Origin: Tillandsia leiboldiana
Taxonomy: Eukaryota; Streptophyta; Magnoliopsida; Poales; Bromeliaceae
Direction: 5' to 3'
Length of the DNA stretch: 64,000 nucleotides
Assembly: GCA_029204045.2 (NCBI GenBank)
Contig: CM055063.1
Span: 32,288,810 to 32,352,809, forward strand
The notes under the pieces are model-generated. The model had not been told where the DNA came from. It did not search any database and was given only the letters and a program-made list of their open reading frames with translations. The position numbers were made by a program, and so were the translations under genes. Positions 45,297 through 56,135 of this stretch are shown here, one piece after another; the first letter of the stretch is position 1, and the number at the start of each line of letters is the position of its first letter.

Positions 45297-48013
45297 TGTC
45301 ACGCCCCGGAGTAGAAACTGCGACCCAGGCTCGCTAACAGATCCGCCACCCATACGGGAAGCCCCGCATAGATGACGCGTCTAACCTGCAAAAGATAAAA
45401 CTATAACTATACAAATATCAGAGCTGTAAAATAAACTACTGAAACATAAATGCACAACTCCAAATAATACAGATCTGAACCTCACAATACAAAAGTCTCT
45501 AAAAAATAAAACTTTCAAAAGTAACTATCTACTAAAATCCAGCATATTGTACTACAAAGCTCCAAAAAGGGTACCACTATACTCCAAGGACGAGTAGGGA
45601 ACTAGCTCGCGACTCCCTCAACTCGATCAGCAACAGAATGATCAGCAACTCCCGCAGAAGACTCTGCAAAATAAAGGAGAAGAAAGAGGAAGGGGGGAAA
45701 GAACCCCGAGCTGGTGTGAGAACTACACCAACATGTAGTTCTCAGTGGGTACCGCCACCAAGCCCGACGGTCTACCCACTAAGTCTACTAGAGGCATAAA
45801 GAAACAAATATAGTACTAAAAAGGAAAGACTGGAAATAACTCTACAGCTACTATGCCTCTATCTAAAAGCTCAAGGGGGATGATATAGAAGAACAAGATG
45901 CATCTACCATCTCTCGATAAAACAATCACCCAATCTACGCTGACTGCCACATAGGGTCCAGTCAAACATGCGCCCACCTACAGCCATTACATCCACAGAG
46001 GACTGGACTTACGTAGGGCGTCCGTGACTGCCTAAAAAAGGCCCAGCCAGAGGAATTGCGTCGACAAGTCGCGATAGTAAAGTAACAGGCCCTGCTCTGG
46101 AGCGGCACTCGAGGGGCGCGACCCCACCGAGAAAAGTATCTGCGCATCTCTGTCGAGCTCAATATGGCTCATGCAGGCTATAATCCAAATCAATGATCAA
46201 CAAGAACAATAGTGCCCAAATCACATCTCTAACTCACTAGTTGGAAATACTGGACAGCCAGGACCGCCGTCAACCCAACGGCTCTCCAAATAGGACATCA
46301 ACTCAACATGCAACGCACTAGCTAGGTATACTCCACAGCCGATAACAATGAAGGGTCCGAAAACCCCGAAAGACTAGAACCTACAACCCAAATCAAACAA
46401 GAACAGGCTCTAGGCATAGCCTCTCGTTGTTCTCGACCCAAAGAAAAAGATAGCCCTTAATCAGTTAGAAACCATCTTGATTTAAGGAAATCCATTTGAA
46501 TGAATTTTATCTATTTTAGAAAAATCAGTTAGAAAATAAGTTTTCATTCCCAAACCCCGAAGGGCTAATGCCTTCGCCCAATCAGACAAGAACAAGCTCC
46601 GGCGACCCTTCGACATTTGGAAGAAAAATATTGGTTTACTGAAATCATGTGTGTCCAAAAAGATTCTGGATTCAAAGTCCTGCTCTCACTGGTACACCAC
46701 TGCCACGAACACCGTGGCGACAAATAAATCGAAGAACTCGGCAACCCGGGACCACCGTTTACCCAAACGGCTCCCGCCACTGGTACAAGACTGGCTACAT
46801 CTACCAGACTCCACTCTGCCCCAAGCACGAGTGTAACATGCATCCTACGCTAAGAGAAATCCCGACCACTCGGCCCACTATCCGGGCGAGGAAAACACTA
46901 AGTCCAGGGATAGAATGTAACGTGTCGATGTCTAAAGCATAAATAAACCTAACCCAAATGAGAGTTCTCTACTAGTCTGGTTGAACATACAGCATATGAC
47001 GAGGTCCTAGGTCAAGTTCCATTAATAGTATTTAATTCAACACAGATACGAAGCATTAACCAACATGATCACAATAATAGGCCAAGAAAGCATCATCTCT
47101 CTCTCTAACATGCTTTCTAACACCTCTCAACATCATGCATGGTTAATATATCATAGAATTGGAGAACCGTCCACCGGTTTTGGAGACGAAACAACCCACC
47201 TGAAAGTGCGCGTCGATCCAAGGTCCAAATGGGCTGAAACTAAACGGGGATAATCCTCAGATTCCCACAATTCCAACGAGCCCTAAAACACCAGAAAGCT
47301 CCTCCTGGGCACAAAGATACAGTCCAAACATAGCGGTAAGCAAAAATCCCCATGATCACAAAACTGTAGTAAGGTCTGTCCAAAACAGGCAAAAATATCA
47401 CCTGCGAGATGATCTCCTAAAATTTCAATAAAAATACGGCTGCGATCCTCGCGAAGCATAGATGTCGATCGAGTTCTCACAGATCGAAATCCGATAACCA
47501 ATCGTGGAGATAAAAATCCGACAATCTCTACTGTCCAAGAACATCACCAGCAAGAAAGGGGTTCAAAGATGTTCCAGAAACTCCAACAAAAATTCAAAAC
47601 TGAGAGGAGCGGAAAACAAGAAAAACGGAGCTCTACCTCTCGTGAAACCGATGCCATGAAAATTGTCCAAAAATTTCTTCGGGGTAGCTCAAGGGACCTC
47701 GTGAACCGAAATGCGACGAAAAAGGCTACCAAAGAAAGAACGTCGCAGTGCGCCGAATCGCCGAAGACGTCGATGCAGCGGCCTCCAAAAATTTCGAAAC
47801 TCCTTCAAGAGATGAAGCACAAGATGAGGATCAACTTAGCTTGAGGGCTCAACACCAAAGGGGCTTGTGAAAAGGGTCAAATGGCAGAGGGAAAGGGCCT
47901 ATTTATAGGCCCACCAAAAGAAATCCAAAAAAATAAGCTAATGGGCTTTTGGGCCCCAGATTCGGGCGCCCGAATGTATCGGGCGCCGAAACTGCGCCAC
48001 GGCCCGGCCCGCC
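45297..48013 (-). mobile_element. Element F 5' LTR, part left of D2
   Basis: TGTCACGCCCCGGAG at 45297 next to the primer site. It parallels 24711-27568 of the 3' LTR, including the reversed TATA box (47900-47907). It stops at CCGCC (48009-48013), the target duplication of D2. Confidence 0.9.
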
Positions 48014-49442
48014 TGTCACGCCCCGGGGTCAAACTACGACCCGGGCTCGCCAACAGATCCGCCGTCTGTACGGAAACTGCCGCACAGACGAAGCGTCTAC
48101 CCTGCAAAAGATCTATAGCTAAACATGTATCAGAGCTGAAAAAGAACTAGTAGCTACAGAATCAAAACGCTGAACATCTGAATAAAAGCAAATCCTTAAT
48201 ACAAGTCTCTCAACTATGAAAATACAGGTACAACCCTCACAAACACTCTCAGACTGTCCAGTACAAAAGTGGAAACATAAAAATATAAATAGGGTACATC
48301 TACCTCTGACTCTCAATGCTGGTAAGGAACTAAATGGCCACGTCCTCACCTCGATCAGCTGTCTCCGTGCGAGCTAAGTCGGAGTAGCAACCTCAGTAAC
48401 CTGTCACCACAGCGGGTGTGAGATCTACTGCAGAAAGTAGATCTCAGTGGGTACCGTCACCGATATCCACGGTATGCCCACTAAGTCTACTGGAGGCAAA
48501 CAGATAGGTATGCAGATAGATAGATAAAAGGTAAGCTGAATGAAAACTACAGCTAATATGTGTCAACCATCATGCTCAAAAGGAAACTCTACTATAAACA
48601 TGCTATGCATACCCTCACTACTGCTAAAATGCCTCAGTATCAATGCTCAAAGGAAAGAAACTCATCTAAGAACATAATATGCATACACCACTCGCACACG
48701 AGGTGCCCAATCGACCCAATCGAACTGACTGCCTCCTCGGGTCCAGTCAAACCTGCGCCTACCTACTGTCGTTACATCCACGTAGGACCGGACTGACGTA
48801 GGGCTTCCGTGACTGCCAAAACTGGCCCAGCCAGAGGGACCGCGTCCGTAACTGCCAAAACTGGCCCAGCCAGAGGGACTGCGTCGACAAGTCGCGATCC
48901 AAAAGTAACAGCTCCACTCCGGACGTGGCACTCGAGGGGCGCGATCCCACCGAGGAGAAAGTATCCGCGCACTCTGTCGAGCTCAATGTGGCACTGCAGG
49001 CTATAGTCCAAAATCCATGCTCACTCTCAGAACGGAAAAACTCAGGATCCTCAAACATCTCGCACAACGGTCGGAGCACTCTCGACGACTCAGCTGATCA
49101 GCTCTCTCGAATCACGAGACACTAGCAAACTCTACCAACTCGTGGCACAAAACACACTGGCTGGAGATACTCCATAGCCGGGATCGACTCACAACTCAGG
49201 GCTAATAAAACTGGTCGGACAACACACAACGACCTGGGACCACCGTCAACCCCAACGGTTCCCAACGACACTAGCACAGTTTAAACTCAGCTATCAGACT
49301 CCACTCAGCCCCCAGACACGAGTGCAACAATGCCCCACAGAAACCTGACCCCTCGGCCCACTACCCGGGCGAGGCAACACTATGTCCAGGAAAGATGCAA
49401 AGTGTGGGATGTCTAATACATAAAGGAACCTTGTGACGCCCC

Positions 49443-49497
49443 ACTTCCCAGGGGGTCACCCATCCTAGAACTACTCTAGCTCTAGCACGCTTAACTC
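49443..49497 (-). promoter_or_regulatory. 5S rRNA-like segment in the left Cassandra LTR
   Basis: The minus strand reads AGTTAAGCGTGCT, then GAGTAGTTCTAGGATGGG, then TGACC and CTGGGAAGT. This is the 3' half of plant 5S rRNA including box A, intermediate element and box C, the RNA polymerase III internal promoter. Confidence 0.88.
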
Positions 49498-49840
49498 TCA
49501 TGTTCCTCTTGGATCTTGCTACCATCCAAAATGCTATAGCCGGGTTAGAGATTTAGTCCTATTATATCATTTATATAGAGGACTAATCCAAATTCCGGGG
49601 TGTCACATTCTTCCCCCCTTTAAGCCCTGACGTCCACGTCAGGCTCAAGCACACTCACAAGCACCAGGCGATGTGAGACTCGTCTCGCTAGCCTTAGCCG
49701 ACCTTGTGAGGAGCTGCACTCCACTCACAACGGTCATTAGCCGGGGAGCCTCGCTCTACCCTCTATATAACCCTGGCTCAGCCGAGACTCATCTCACATT
49801 TCCGGCTGGTGAATGGCTCTGATACCAACTGTGACGCCCC

Positions 49841-49895
49841 ACTTCCTAGGGGGTCACCCATCCTAGAACTACTCTAGCTCTAGCACGCTTAACTC
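49841..49895 (-). promoter_or_regulatory. 5S rRNA-like segment in the right Cassandra LTR
   Basis: Same segment as at 49443-49497, with one base different (CCTAGG for CCCAGG). Confidence 0.88.
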
Positions 49896-51379
49896 TCATG
49901 TTCCTCTTGGATCTTGCTACCATCCAAAATGCTATAGCCGGGTTAGAGATTTAGTCCTATTATATCATTTATATAGAGGACTAATCCAAATTCCGGGGTG
50001 TCACAAACCTAGCCCAAGTAAAGGCTCTCTACTGACTCATCTGTGTTAATAAGCGGCACATGCAGGCTATAATCCACGATCAGACAGATCGGAAACTCAA
50101 TGCTCAAAAGCACAACTCAGTCGGGAAACCTTCCACGACTCGAACTGATATGCCCTCACCAACCCCAGAGACACTAGTAAAAACATCAATAAGTAAAATA
50201 AAAATCTCCTCGGCCCCCAGGCACGAGGTTACATGCACCATGGGACCCTGTCATCTCACTGGCAATCTCGCAGTTTAAAAACCACATTTAAAAAGCCGAT
50301 TTTTTCCTCAAAACGGGTTTCATGATTTTTAAAAACGATCCCGGTGCAAAAGTAATGCTCTCTAATCATGCAATCTAGTGTCATACTGTACCAGGAGTAC
50401 ACTAAAAATAATCTGGGGTTCCAAAAAATTTTCTGTAATTTTCTAGGCAACTATCAACTTTACCAACAGTGAAAATATTACACTAGACATGCTCAAATTG
50501 CATTCAGAAGAATTAAAGGGCATTCCATACATTTTGGAAGAAATTCCAACCCACCTGAAACGCTTTTCGCAGGCAATCGCTGAAGTCGGTGAAGCGCCGA
50601 ACCGCTCCCGGCCAAAAATCTGCAAAAATGCCAGACTGCGCCGCGCGCGCGCACACTGTCGCGAATCTTGAAAAAAAATCCCCGGAAGCTCGATTAAATC
50701 TACCCGAGTCCTCACAACAAAAATGCAATCATCCGGCTCACCCACGGCCAACTCACAGCACAAGCACAAGCAGACAAGCTCCAACGGCTCCGCGCGGCGA
50801 AGGCAACCAAAACCGGCCAAGCCGCACCCAAAACTACACTAAGCAAGTGTCCACAGCATACTACAAGTCCAACATCAAAGTCACAGCCACCCCAAGGCAC
50901 CAACAGCTCACAAAATAAACTTACATAATCCATTGACACCCTACATGCTCCCACAACACACACCACATACATCTCACTGCATCAACACAAAAACACATAC
51001 ACTAACACACCACTCACACCAAAGCTTCAGCACAATTGATTCATCAGAATTGGTCCTAAACATTAAAAGCTTAACCATCAGGATCGAGAAACGAGATTAG
51101 TCATCACAGTCACATACCCCACAACACTCGCATGGCTCACAGCACACACACTGCCCAGGCTGCTCAGGTGAATCCCACGTTGCGTGCACTCGACTCGGCT
51201 CCGCACAGTACCAACCCTCCGCACACACGGCCATGCAGCACAAGCTACTCAACAAAACTGCCAGGAAAAAGGAGGAAAAACCATTAATAATGCTAAAAAA
51301 AATCCGAAACTCGAGCTCGCTGGGCAAAAGACCGGCCCTCGCCAAACGCGCTCACAGCTCGCCGACCGCAGTCCGAGCT

Positions 51380-51790
51380 CGCGCGCCAACCGCACACAGC
51401 AGCCGCGCGCGCCGCCCCAGCCGGCCGCGCGCGCTGCCTGCGTCAGCCGCGCGCAGCGCGCGGCCTCGCGGCCCCGCACAGCGCCTGCGCGGCGCTCCAG
51501 CGCGCTTGCTGTGCCCCCGCGTGGCACCCCTGCGCGCTGGCAGCCACCCCTGCGCGCCCGCTGCGCGCCCGCGCGCACCTGCGCAGCGCCCGGGCTGCGC
51601 CCGCGCGGCGCCCTGCGCGCTACTGCGCGGCGCCTGGGCCCGCTGCGCGGCGCCCAGGCCCGCAGCGCCCGGGCTACGCCCGCGCGGCACCCTGCGCGCA
51701 CCTGCGCTGTGCCAGCGCGGCGCCTGGGCCCGCAGCGCGCGCCCGTTGCGCGCTGCGCGCCGCGCGCGCCCCGATGCGCGCTCCTCTGCC
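51380..51790. repeat. GC-rich repeat stretch in D2
   Basis: GCGCCCGGGCTGCGCCCGCGCGG-like units (shown in part: CCCGGGCTGCGCCCGC) recur irregularly between short purine tracts. It occupies the position of the CAG/CTG array in D1. Overlapping frames here are compositional. Confidence 0.7.
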
Positions 51791-52808
51791 GCGCGCGCAG
51801 CTCCTGCTGTGGCACTCCAAGGAACACATGGACAGCAGTCCACCCACACATTCACCACTAACACCATCTCAAGCTCCACTCCAAAACCCAAGAAGAAAAA
51901 ACCAAGCTTCTTCCTCACTCTCTAAAAAAAACTGCACATACCTCGATCCAATCCGTCGCGCGCGCCGCTCGTCGCGCTCTCCGCTCGCCCCACGGCTCTC
52001 AGCAGCAGAAGGTCCCCAACACAACACTCATCCATTTATCTCTTTTCCTTCCCTTTTTCTTCTTCTTTTTCCTTCATTTCTCTCTTTCTCACTTTCCTCT
52101 GTTTTTGCTTGAATCCTCTGTTTTGCTTTGTTGAAGAAGGTGATGACGTGGCGGCGGTGCTAATTAAGGGTGCTTAATTAGTGGGATGCAGCTGTAGCAA
52201 GGAATAAAATAACCCCTCTCTCTCTCTCTCTTAATTCCTTTCTTCTCTTTTCCTTCATTCTCTAATTTCTTCACGGGCTAAAATTACCCAATTAATTAAA
52301 TTAATTAATTAATCCTTTTTTTTTAGCCAACTTTAACTCACTTTTTGTCCTCGGGGCCTCCGCACCAGTCCGGAACCTCCTGAACTCCGCTGTAATCTGA
52401 AGATACACATGTCCAAAGCTTTCCTCACTCAAAAAGCTCAACTGTAGAGTCGATGTGCTCAATCCAAAAACCGGCTCCCATAACTACCAACTCCAACTCA
52501 CTTTTCGCCTTCGGGGCCTCCGCATCAATCCGGAACCTCCCGAACTCCGCTGTAAATAGAAAATATACTTGTTCCAAACTTTTCCCAACTTTTCTGCGCA
52601 CCACGGCGGAGTCGGGGCTCAACAAAACCAGTCCTCTAACGACGCACAATGCCCGAAAAATCCGATTCAAGCTGTGGCTTCCGCGTTGATCCGAATCAAC
52701 CCGAACTCAACTATAAACATAATTTGAACTCGTCCAAAGCAAATCATAAGAACCACGCCATCTTGCGAGGTCGGTGCGCTATCTGAAATCCCGGTACTCT
52801 ACACCACC

Positions 52809-53539
52809 ATCAGCGCCCGAATCACCCAACGCCCGACACATGTCTCGAACAGCGGATAGCGTGTGCGGGGCCGCTGGGGATTCGCCACGTGGCCTGACCG
52901 GGTTGGTGGGGTGGGTGGCGCCCGCCAATCGCAGGGCGCCACGTGGCGCCCCGCGTACGGCCGCCACCTGCCCCCTTTCCTGCCATGCCTGCTCCCCGCG
53001 TTGCGTGGCCCGCGCGTGCGTGAGCCGGCCACTCATAGGCCGCCACGTGGCCCGCCCCGGTCCATGCACCAACCCGCGCTTCGTCGTGGAACGCGCTGCG
53101 TGAGCCCGCAAATCCAAGGTCGCCACGTGTCCCCCGCGCCCGGTCCATCCACCAGCGCCCCTTTCCTGTGGACCGCGCCGCATGCACCGGCCAATCAGTG
53201 GCCGCCACATGGCATCCGACCGGTCCACGGCTCCCCCGATGCACCAAAACGCGCAGAAAACTTCCGTGTGCCCGTTTTTGGGCATTCGGACTCAGAAAAA
53301 CACAAGTAAATAGCCGATTTTCGATGTTTTTCCGTGCTGAATCTAAATCCAGCCTTAGATTAGCCTGAAACCCTTTCTAAAATCCAACGAAAGTAGTCGG
53401 AAGATAGGCTCGATCCATAAGGCCTCACTGAGTCCGTCCAACGCATCCATTTGACGCGTTGCGGGTCCGACACACTAATAATAGGTGTTCCACAATGTGG
53501 GTCATGGAGAAAAATTGCACGGGGATCGGGGCCACTACA
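52809..53539 (-). mobile_element. Element F 5' LTR, part right of D2 (U3 start)
   Basis: The sequence resumes ATCAGCGCCCGAATC, as at 27567 in the 3' LTR, with the same CACGTG-module U3 and the same terminus GATCGGGGCCACTACA. The right target duplication TACCC follows at 53540. Confidence 0.9.
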
Positions 53540-54715
53540 TACCCGGCTACTAGAATTGCGCCTTTAAGTTCTTGTACATTCTAGTGCCACAGGGGTGAAT
53601 AGTACACAATGTACACACACACAACCTTGAAACTTCAAGACTCTAGTAGGATCCACGCTGAAATCTTTCCTCCGCCCGCCAATGTCAGACCTCACCTTTT
53701 GGAGCTTTTCATCAGTAACTTGCTTCTCTTTGATTCTCTCCAACAAGATGGGTTGCACCCTAAGTGTCATAAATGTCACGGGTGCACCGGAAGCCACAAC
53801 TTCCAATTCAAACCATCGCATCTTGGATTGCAACGGGTATTGGTCAGTGATGATCATATCGAGATTTTCCACGGACTTCCTGCTCAAAGCGTCGGCCACC
53901 ACATTTGCTTTCCCCGGGTGGTATAGGATGCGAAAATCATAATTCTTGAGTAGCTCCAACCACCGACACTGCCTCATATTCAATTCATTCTGAGTGAACA
54001 AGTACTTTTGGCTTTCGTGATCCGTGTAGATCTCACAATGCTCGCCGTATAAATAATGCCGCCATAGCTTAAATGCAAAAATTACCGCGGCAAGCTCGTG
54101 GTCGTAGGTGTGGTAGATCTTTTCATAACTTTTCAACTGCCGGGAGGCAAGGCTATTACCTTCCCATCTTGCATAAGCACACACCCCAAACCACTCCCCC
54201 GAAGCATCACTATACACCACGAATTCCTTCCCCACCGTAGGCAAAGCGAGGATTGGAGCCAATGTCAACTTGTCCTTGAGCAACTGAAAGCTCTTTTCAC
54301 ATTCATCGCTCCAAATAAACTTAGCCCCTTTCTCCTGTGAGACCGATAAGTGGAGTGGTGATTTTGGAGAACCCTTCACAAACCGTCTAGAGTATCCCGC
54401 AAGTCCGACAAAGCTTCAAACCTCGGAAACCTCAGTTGGTCGGGGCCATTCCTTAACAACTTCAACTTTCTTGGGGTCTACTGATATTCCTGACTCAGAA
54501 ATTACATGCCCCAAAAAGTTACTTCCCAAAGCCAAAACATTTCTTCAATTTCGCGAATTGGTCCTACTCCCGAAGTACTTGCAATACCTGTCGAAGGTGA
54601 TCCTCGTACTCGTCGTCACTTCGGGAGTAAACCAAAATGTCGTCGATGAAGACCATGACAAATCAGTTTAGGAAAGGTTAAAAAACGCGATTCATTAATC
54701 CATTAATGCCGCCGG
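53540..54715 (-). pseudogene. Element L pol: reverse transcriptase end, RNase H and integrase start
   Basis: Read from 54715 down: the LMNRVF block, VMVFIDDILVYSRS (the palm active site with both aspartates intact), then in 54379-53564 a 272-residue open frame. This frame has the RT connection domain (KFIWSDECEKSFQLLK), RNase H (FVVYSDASGEWFGV, SRQLKSYEKIYHTYDHELAAV, IYTDHESQ, YHPGKANVVADALSRK) and the linker to integrase. The integrase start (HPCGTRMYKNLKAQF) is in another frame. Two adjacent TAG codons stand where the family has two tryptophans, just before the F insertion. The gene continues at 24710. L is truncated at 54715 by element J sequence, and no LTR of L is visible. Confidence 0.92.
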
Positions 54716-55410
54716 GGTCCTCTCGCACCCCTAGCAGTCCAGTCCTTTGCAGGAGCCTTATCCATCCCGGGCGTTGAAAGGGTTCGTGCACTGACACTCA
54801 TTCGGCCTGTAGACCCCAACGTCCTTGAGGTCCCCCTTGGCTTTGGTTTTCTTAGTAGCCGTGGCGAGAACCCCGCTGTTGTTGACGTCACGGGGCTTAT
54901 GACCCCTCTCGGCTGACTGAGGTCGACCTCGGCCTTCCTAGGCTATAAGATTCTCGTAAGATCCTCTGAAAGGGATAGCCTCGCTCCCCTTTGCTTGAAA
55001 GGCGCATTTCAGGACCTCTGGCCGAGTTTGGGCTCACCCGGTGGTCGCGATAGGTCTCGCCGTCACTATGGTTAACGGGGGTGACCCATTTCTTCATTTC
55101 TTTTGAGATGCCGAGGAAAATAACGTCCCAGTCTTCCTGTGACATTTCGGCCTTGCACCTAATACAGCACCGAAACTTGTCTCGAGCTGATTCTTGCTCC
55201 GCGCGGGGCTCGGGTTCTTGGATTGCCTTTTTTCCTTTGAGGCAAATCATGCTCGTCTGCACAAGACTAAGGGACTTGCATATGGGCTGCGTCCCCGACC
55301 CAGCCCCCGAGCTGCCGGCATTGTAGACGAACTTCTTTATCCGGGCGTGACCATTGAGGCGTCCCGCCGGAGGTAGTGGCCTGCAATGGTCAACTAAGTT
55401 CTGAGACGGT
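54716..55410 (-). pseudogene. Element J internal copy 1, conserved gag-like segment
   Basis: Open from 55262 to 54897. Recognisable by its repeat at 58966-59623: SARDKFRCCIRC with a CX2C pair, MSQED, KKWVTPVNHSDG and YRDHR, then in another frame KTKAKG and NPFNARDG near 54850-54760. I do not recognise the domain with certainty. Position after a gag-like start and the small cysteine motif suggest a gag/nucleocapsid part of a Tat-like element. It ends abruptly at 54716 against the RT of element L. Confidence 0.5.
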
Positions 55411-56076
55411 CTATGTGAAGGACCTGCCTATAGCTCCGACCCCCGGTTCTTTCGGCGAGCCTTGCTGGCTGCACTAGCGAAGGTGGCAGCCTGTGTTGGC
55501 TGATCTGAGGATCTTCGGCGGGCCCAGTTCGAAGCGCCGAGGTTGCCGCTTGTACCCACACAGGCGGTGGCCTGTATAGGCCGCCCTGGCTCTGAGGCGG
55601 TCTTCGCTACAAGACCTGCTTGTCACTGCTGCCCTCGATCGTTTTGGCAGAACCGGCTGGGACGCTGGAGCCGCTGACTGAGCCGAGGGGGACGGTGGCC
55701 CGCGGTGGCCAACCAGTTGTAATGTCATTGGTACTTGGCCTGCCCTTAGTGGTTGGGCCATGTAGACCGTTGCCACTAGTTGTGTATCTTTTCGTGACTG
55801 CGCCTATAGCATCACAGGCGCTGCCAGGGCTGTAGCCACCAGCGATGATTTCGGCGGGGTGGACGAAGACTCCTGCAGACCTTCGTAGCAAGGCTCCTTT
55901 CGGGCCAAGAACTGCTCGAAGCGAGCAAGGTTTTCATCAGAGGCCACCACGTTGGCGTCCCAGGCCAGAGCCCTCCTTTCGAGGGACCTCATCATATGGG
56001 CTAACTGCCCATATAACTCCGTCAGGGATGGCTCTGATAGAGCCGATTCTCCGTACAGTTCCGGAAACTGTGACAT
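55411..56076 (-). pseudogene. Element J gag-like N-terminal segment
   Basis: Start chosen at Met 56076, 35 nt downstream of the primer-site-like block. An open stretch of 90 residues begins SQFPELYGE and has a helical LTELYGQLAHMMRSLERRAL segment, probably coiled coil. It stops at 55804 and the rest (to 55411) is decayed. No database-type motif is recognised; called gag only from position. Confidence 0.45.
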
Positions 56077-56089
56077 GCTTGCGGTAGGA

Positions 56090-56108
56090 TTAGGTAGAAT
56101 TTACCTAA
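56090..56108 (-). other. Leader hairpin of element J
   Basis: Arms TTAGGTA and TACCTAA form a 7-bp stem around a 5-base loop. It lies between the primer-site block and the gag-like start. Confidence 0.4.
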
Positions 56109-56110
56109 GA

Positions 56111-56128
56111 GTCCCACCGGGCGTGCCA
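56111..56128 (-). other. Primer-site-adjacent block of element J
   Basis: On the minus strand TGGCACGCCCGGTGGGAC follows the LTR end by 7 bases. This block sits at the LTR/internal boundary of many plant Tat-type elements. I do not assign the tRNA. Confidence 0.6.
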
Positions 56129-56135
56129 AAAAGGT

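Larger units (their letters stand above)
49432..50005 (-). mobile_element. Cassandra-type TRIM element with 5S rRNA-derived LTRs
   Basis: 574 bp with two 176-bp LTRs (49432-49607, 49830-50005) that differ at one base in my reading (49449 versus 49847). TSD AACCT lies at 49427-49431 and 50006-50010. On the minus strand each LTR starts TGTGACACCCCGG and ends GGGGCGTCACA. The interior is 222 bp, with a tRNA-iMet primer site (49815-49827) and a polypurine tract (49608-49621), and no coding capacity. It must use enzymes of other elements. Cassandra elements are known from many vascular plants; their usual LTR is longer and has a fuller 5S unit, so this is a shortened form. Confidence 0.92.
48014..52803 (-). 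mobile_element. Solo LTR D2 (4.8 kb), mosaic, nested in the F 5' LTR
   Basis: TGTCACGCCCCGGGG at 48014, CGGTACTCTACA at 52803, with duplication CCGCC/CCACC (48009-48013, 52804-52808; one mismatch). The intact site is visible in the other F LTR near 27562-27572. From 48014 to about 50035 the sequence follows the reverse of the C LTR end (16213 down to about 14690). Beyond that it has the layout of D1: purine and pyrimidine tracts, a GC-rich repeat array, and CTTTTCGCC repeat units. There is no primer site or coding region of its own. It contains the Cassandra-type element. Confidence 0.8.
24711..53539 (-). mobile_element. Element F: 28.8-kb composite LTR retrotransposon nest
   Basis: The left end is TGTCACTCTCCGGAG at 24711. 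The right end is GGGGCCACTACA at 53539. The 5-bp duplication TACCC lies at 24706-24710 and 53540-53544. Orientation is minus: 5' LTR at right (45297-48013 plus 52809-53539), primer site 45276-45288, gag 45001-40921, 3' internal remnant, polypurine tract 28307-28318, 3' LTR 24711-28306. Without inserts it has LTRs of about 3.4-3.6 kb around an internal region of only about 2.4 kb, so most of pol is missing and it could move only with help. Inserts are the B array, E2, D2 and, within D2, the Cassandra-type element. The two F LTRs differ by about 8 percent over a 200-base stretch compared by eye, so F is older than B. Confidence 0.92.

Noticed and set aside
49443..49895. Functional 5S rRNA genes
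   Set aside because: Only the 3' half of 5S is present. It lies in the LTRs of a TRIM element with TSD, primer site and polypurine tract.
51184..51925. Open frames of up to 230 residues in D2
   Set aside because: GC-rich repeat stretch in an LTR. The proteins are low-complexity and frames overlap on both strands.
53564..54379. Intact host gene with RNase H domain
   Set aside because: Order of domains and motifs is that of Ty3/gypsy pol. The rest of the gene is frame-shifted and split by element F.
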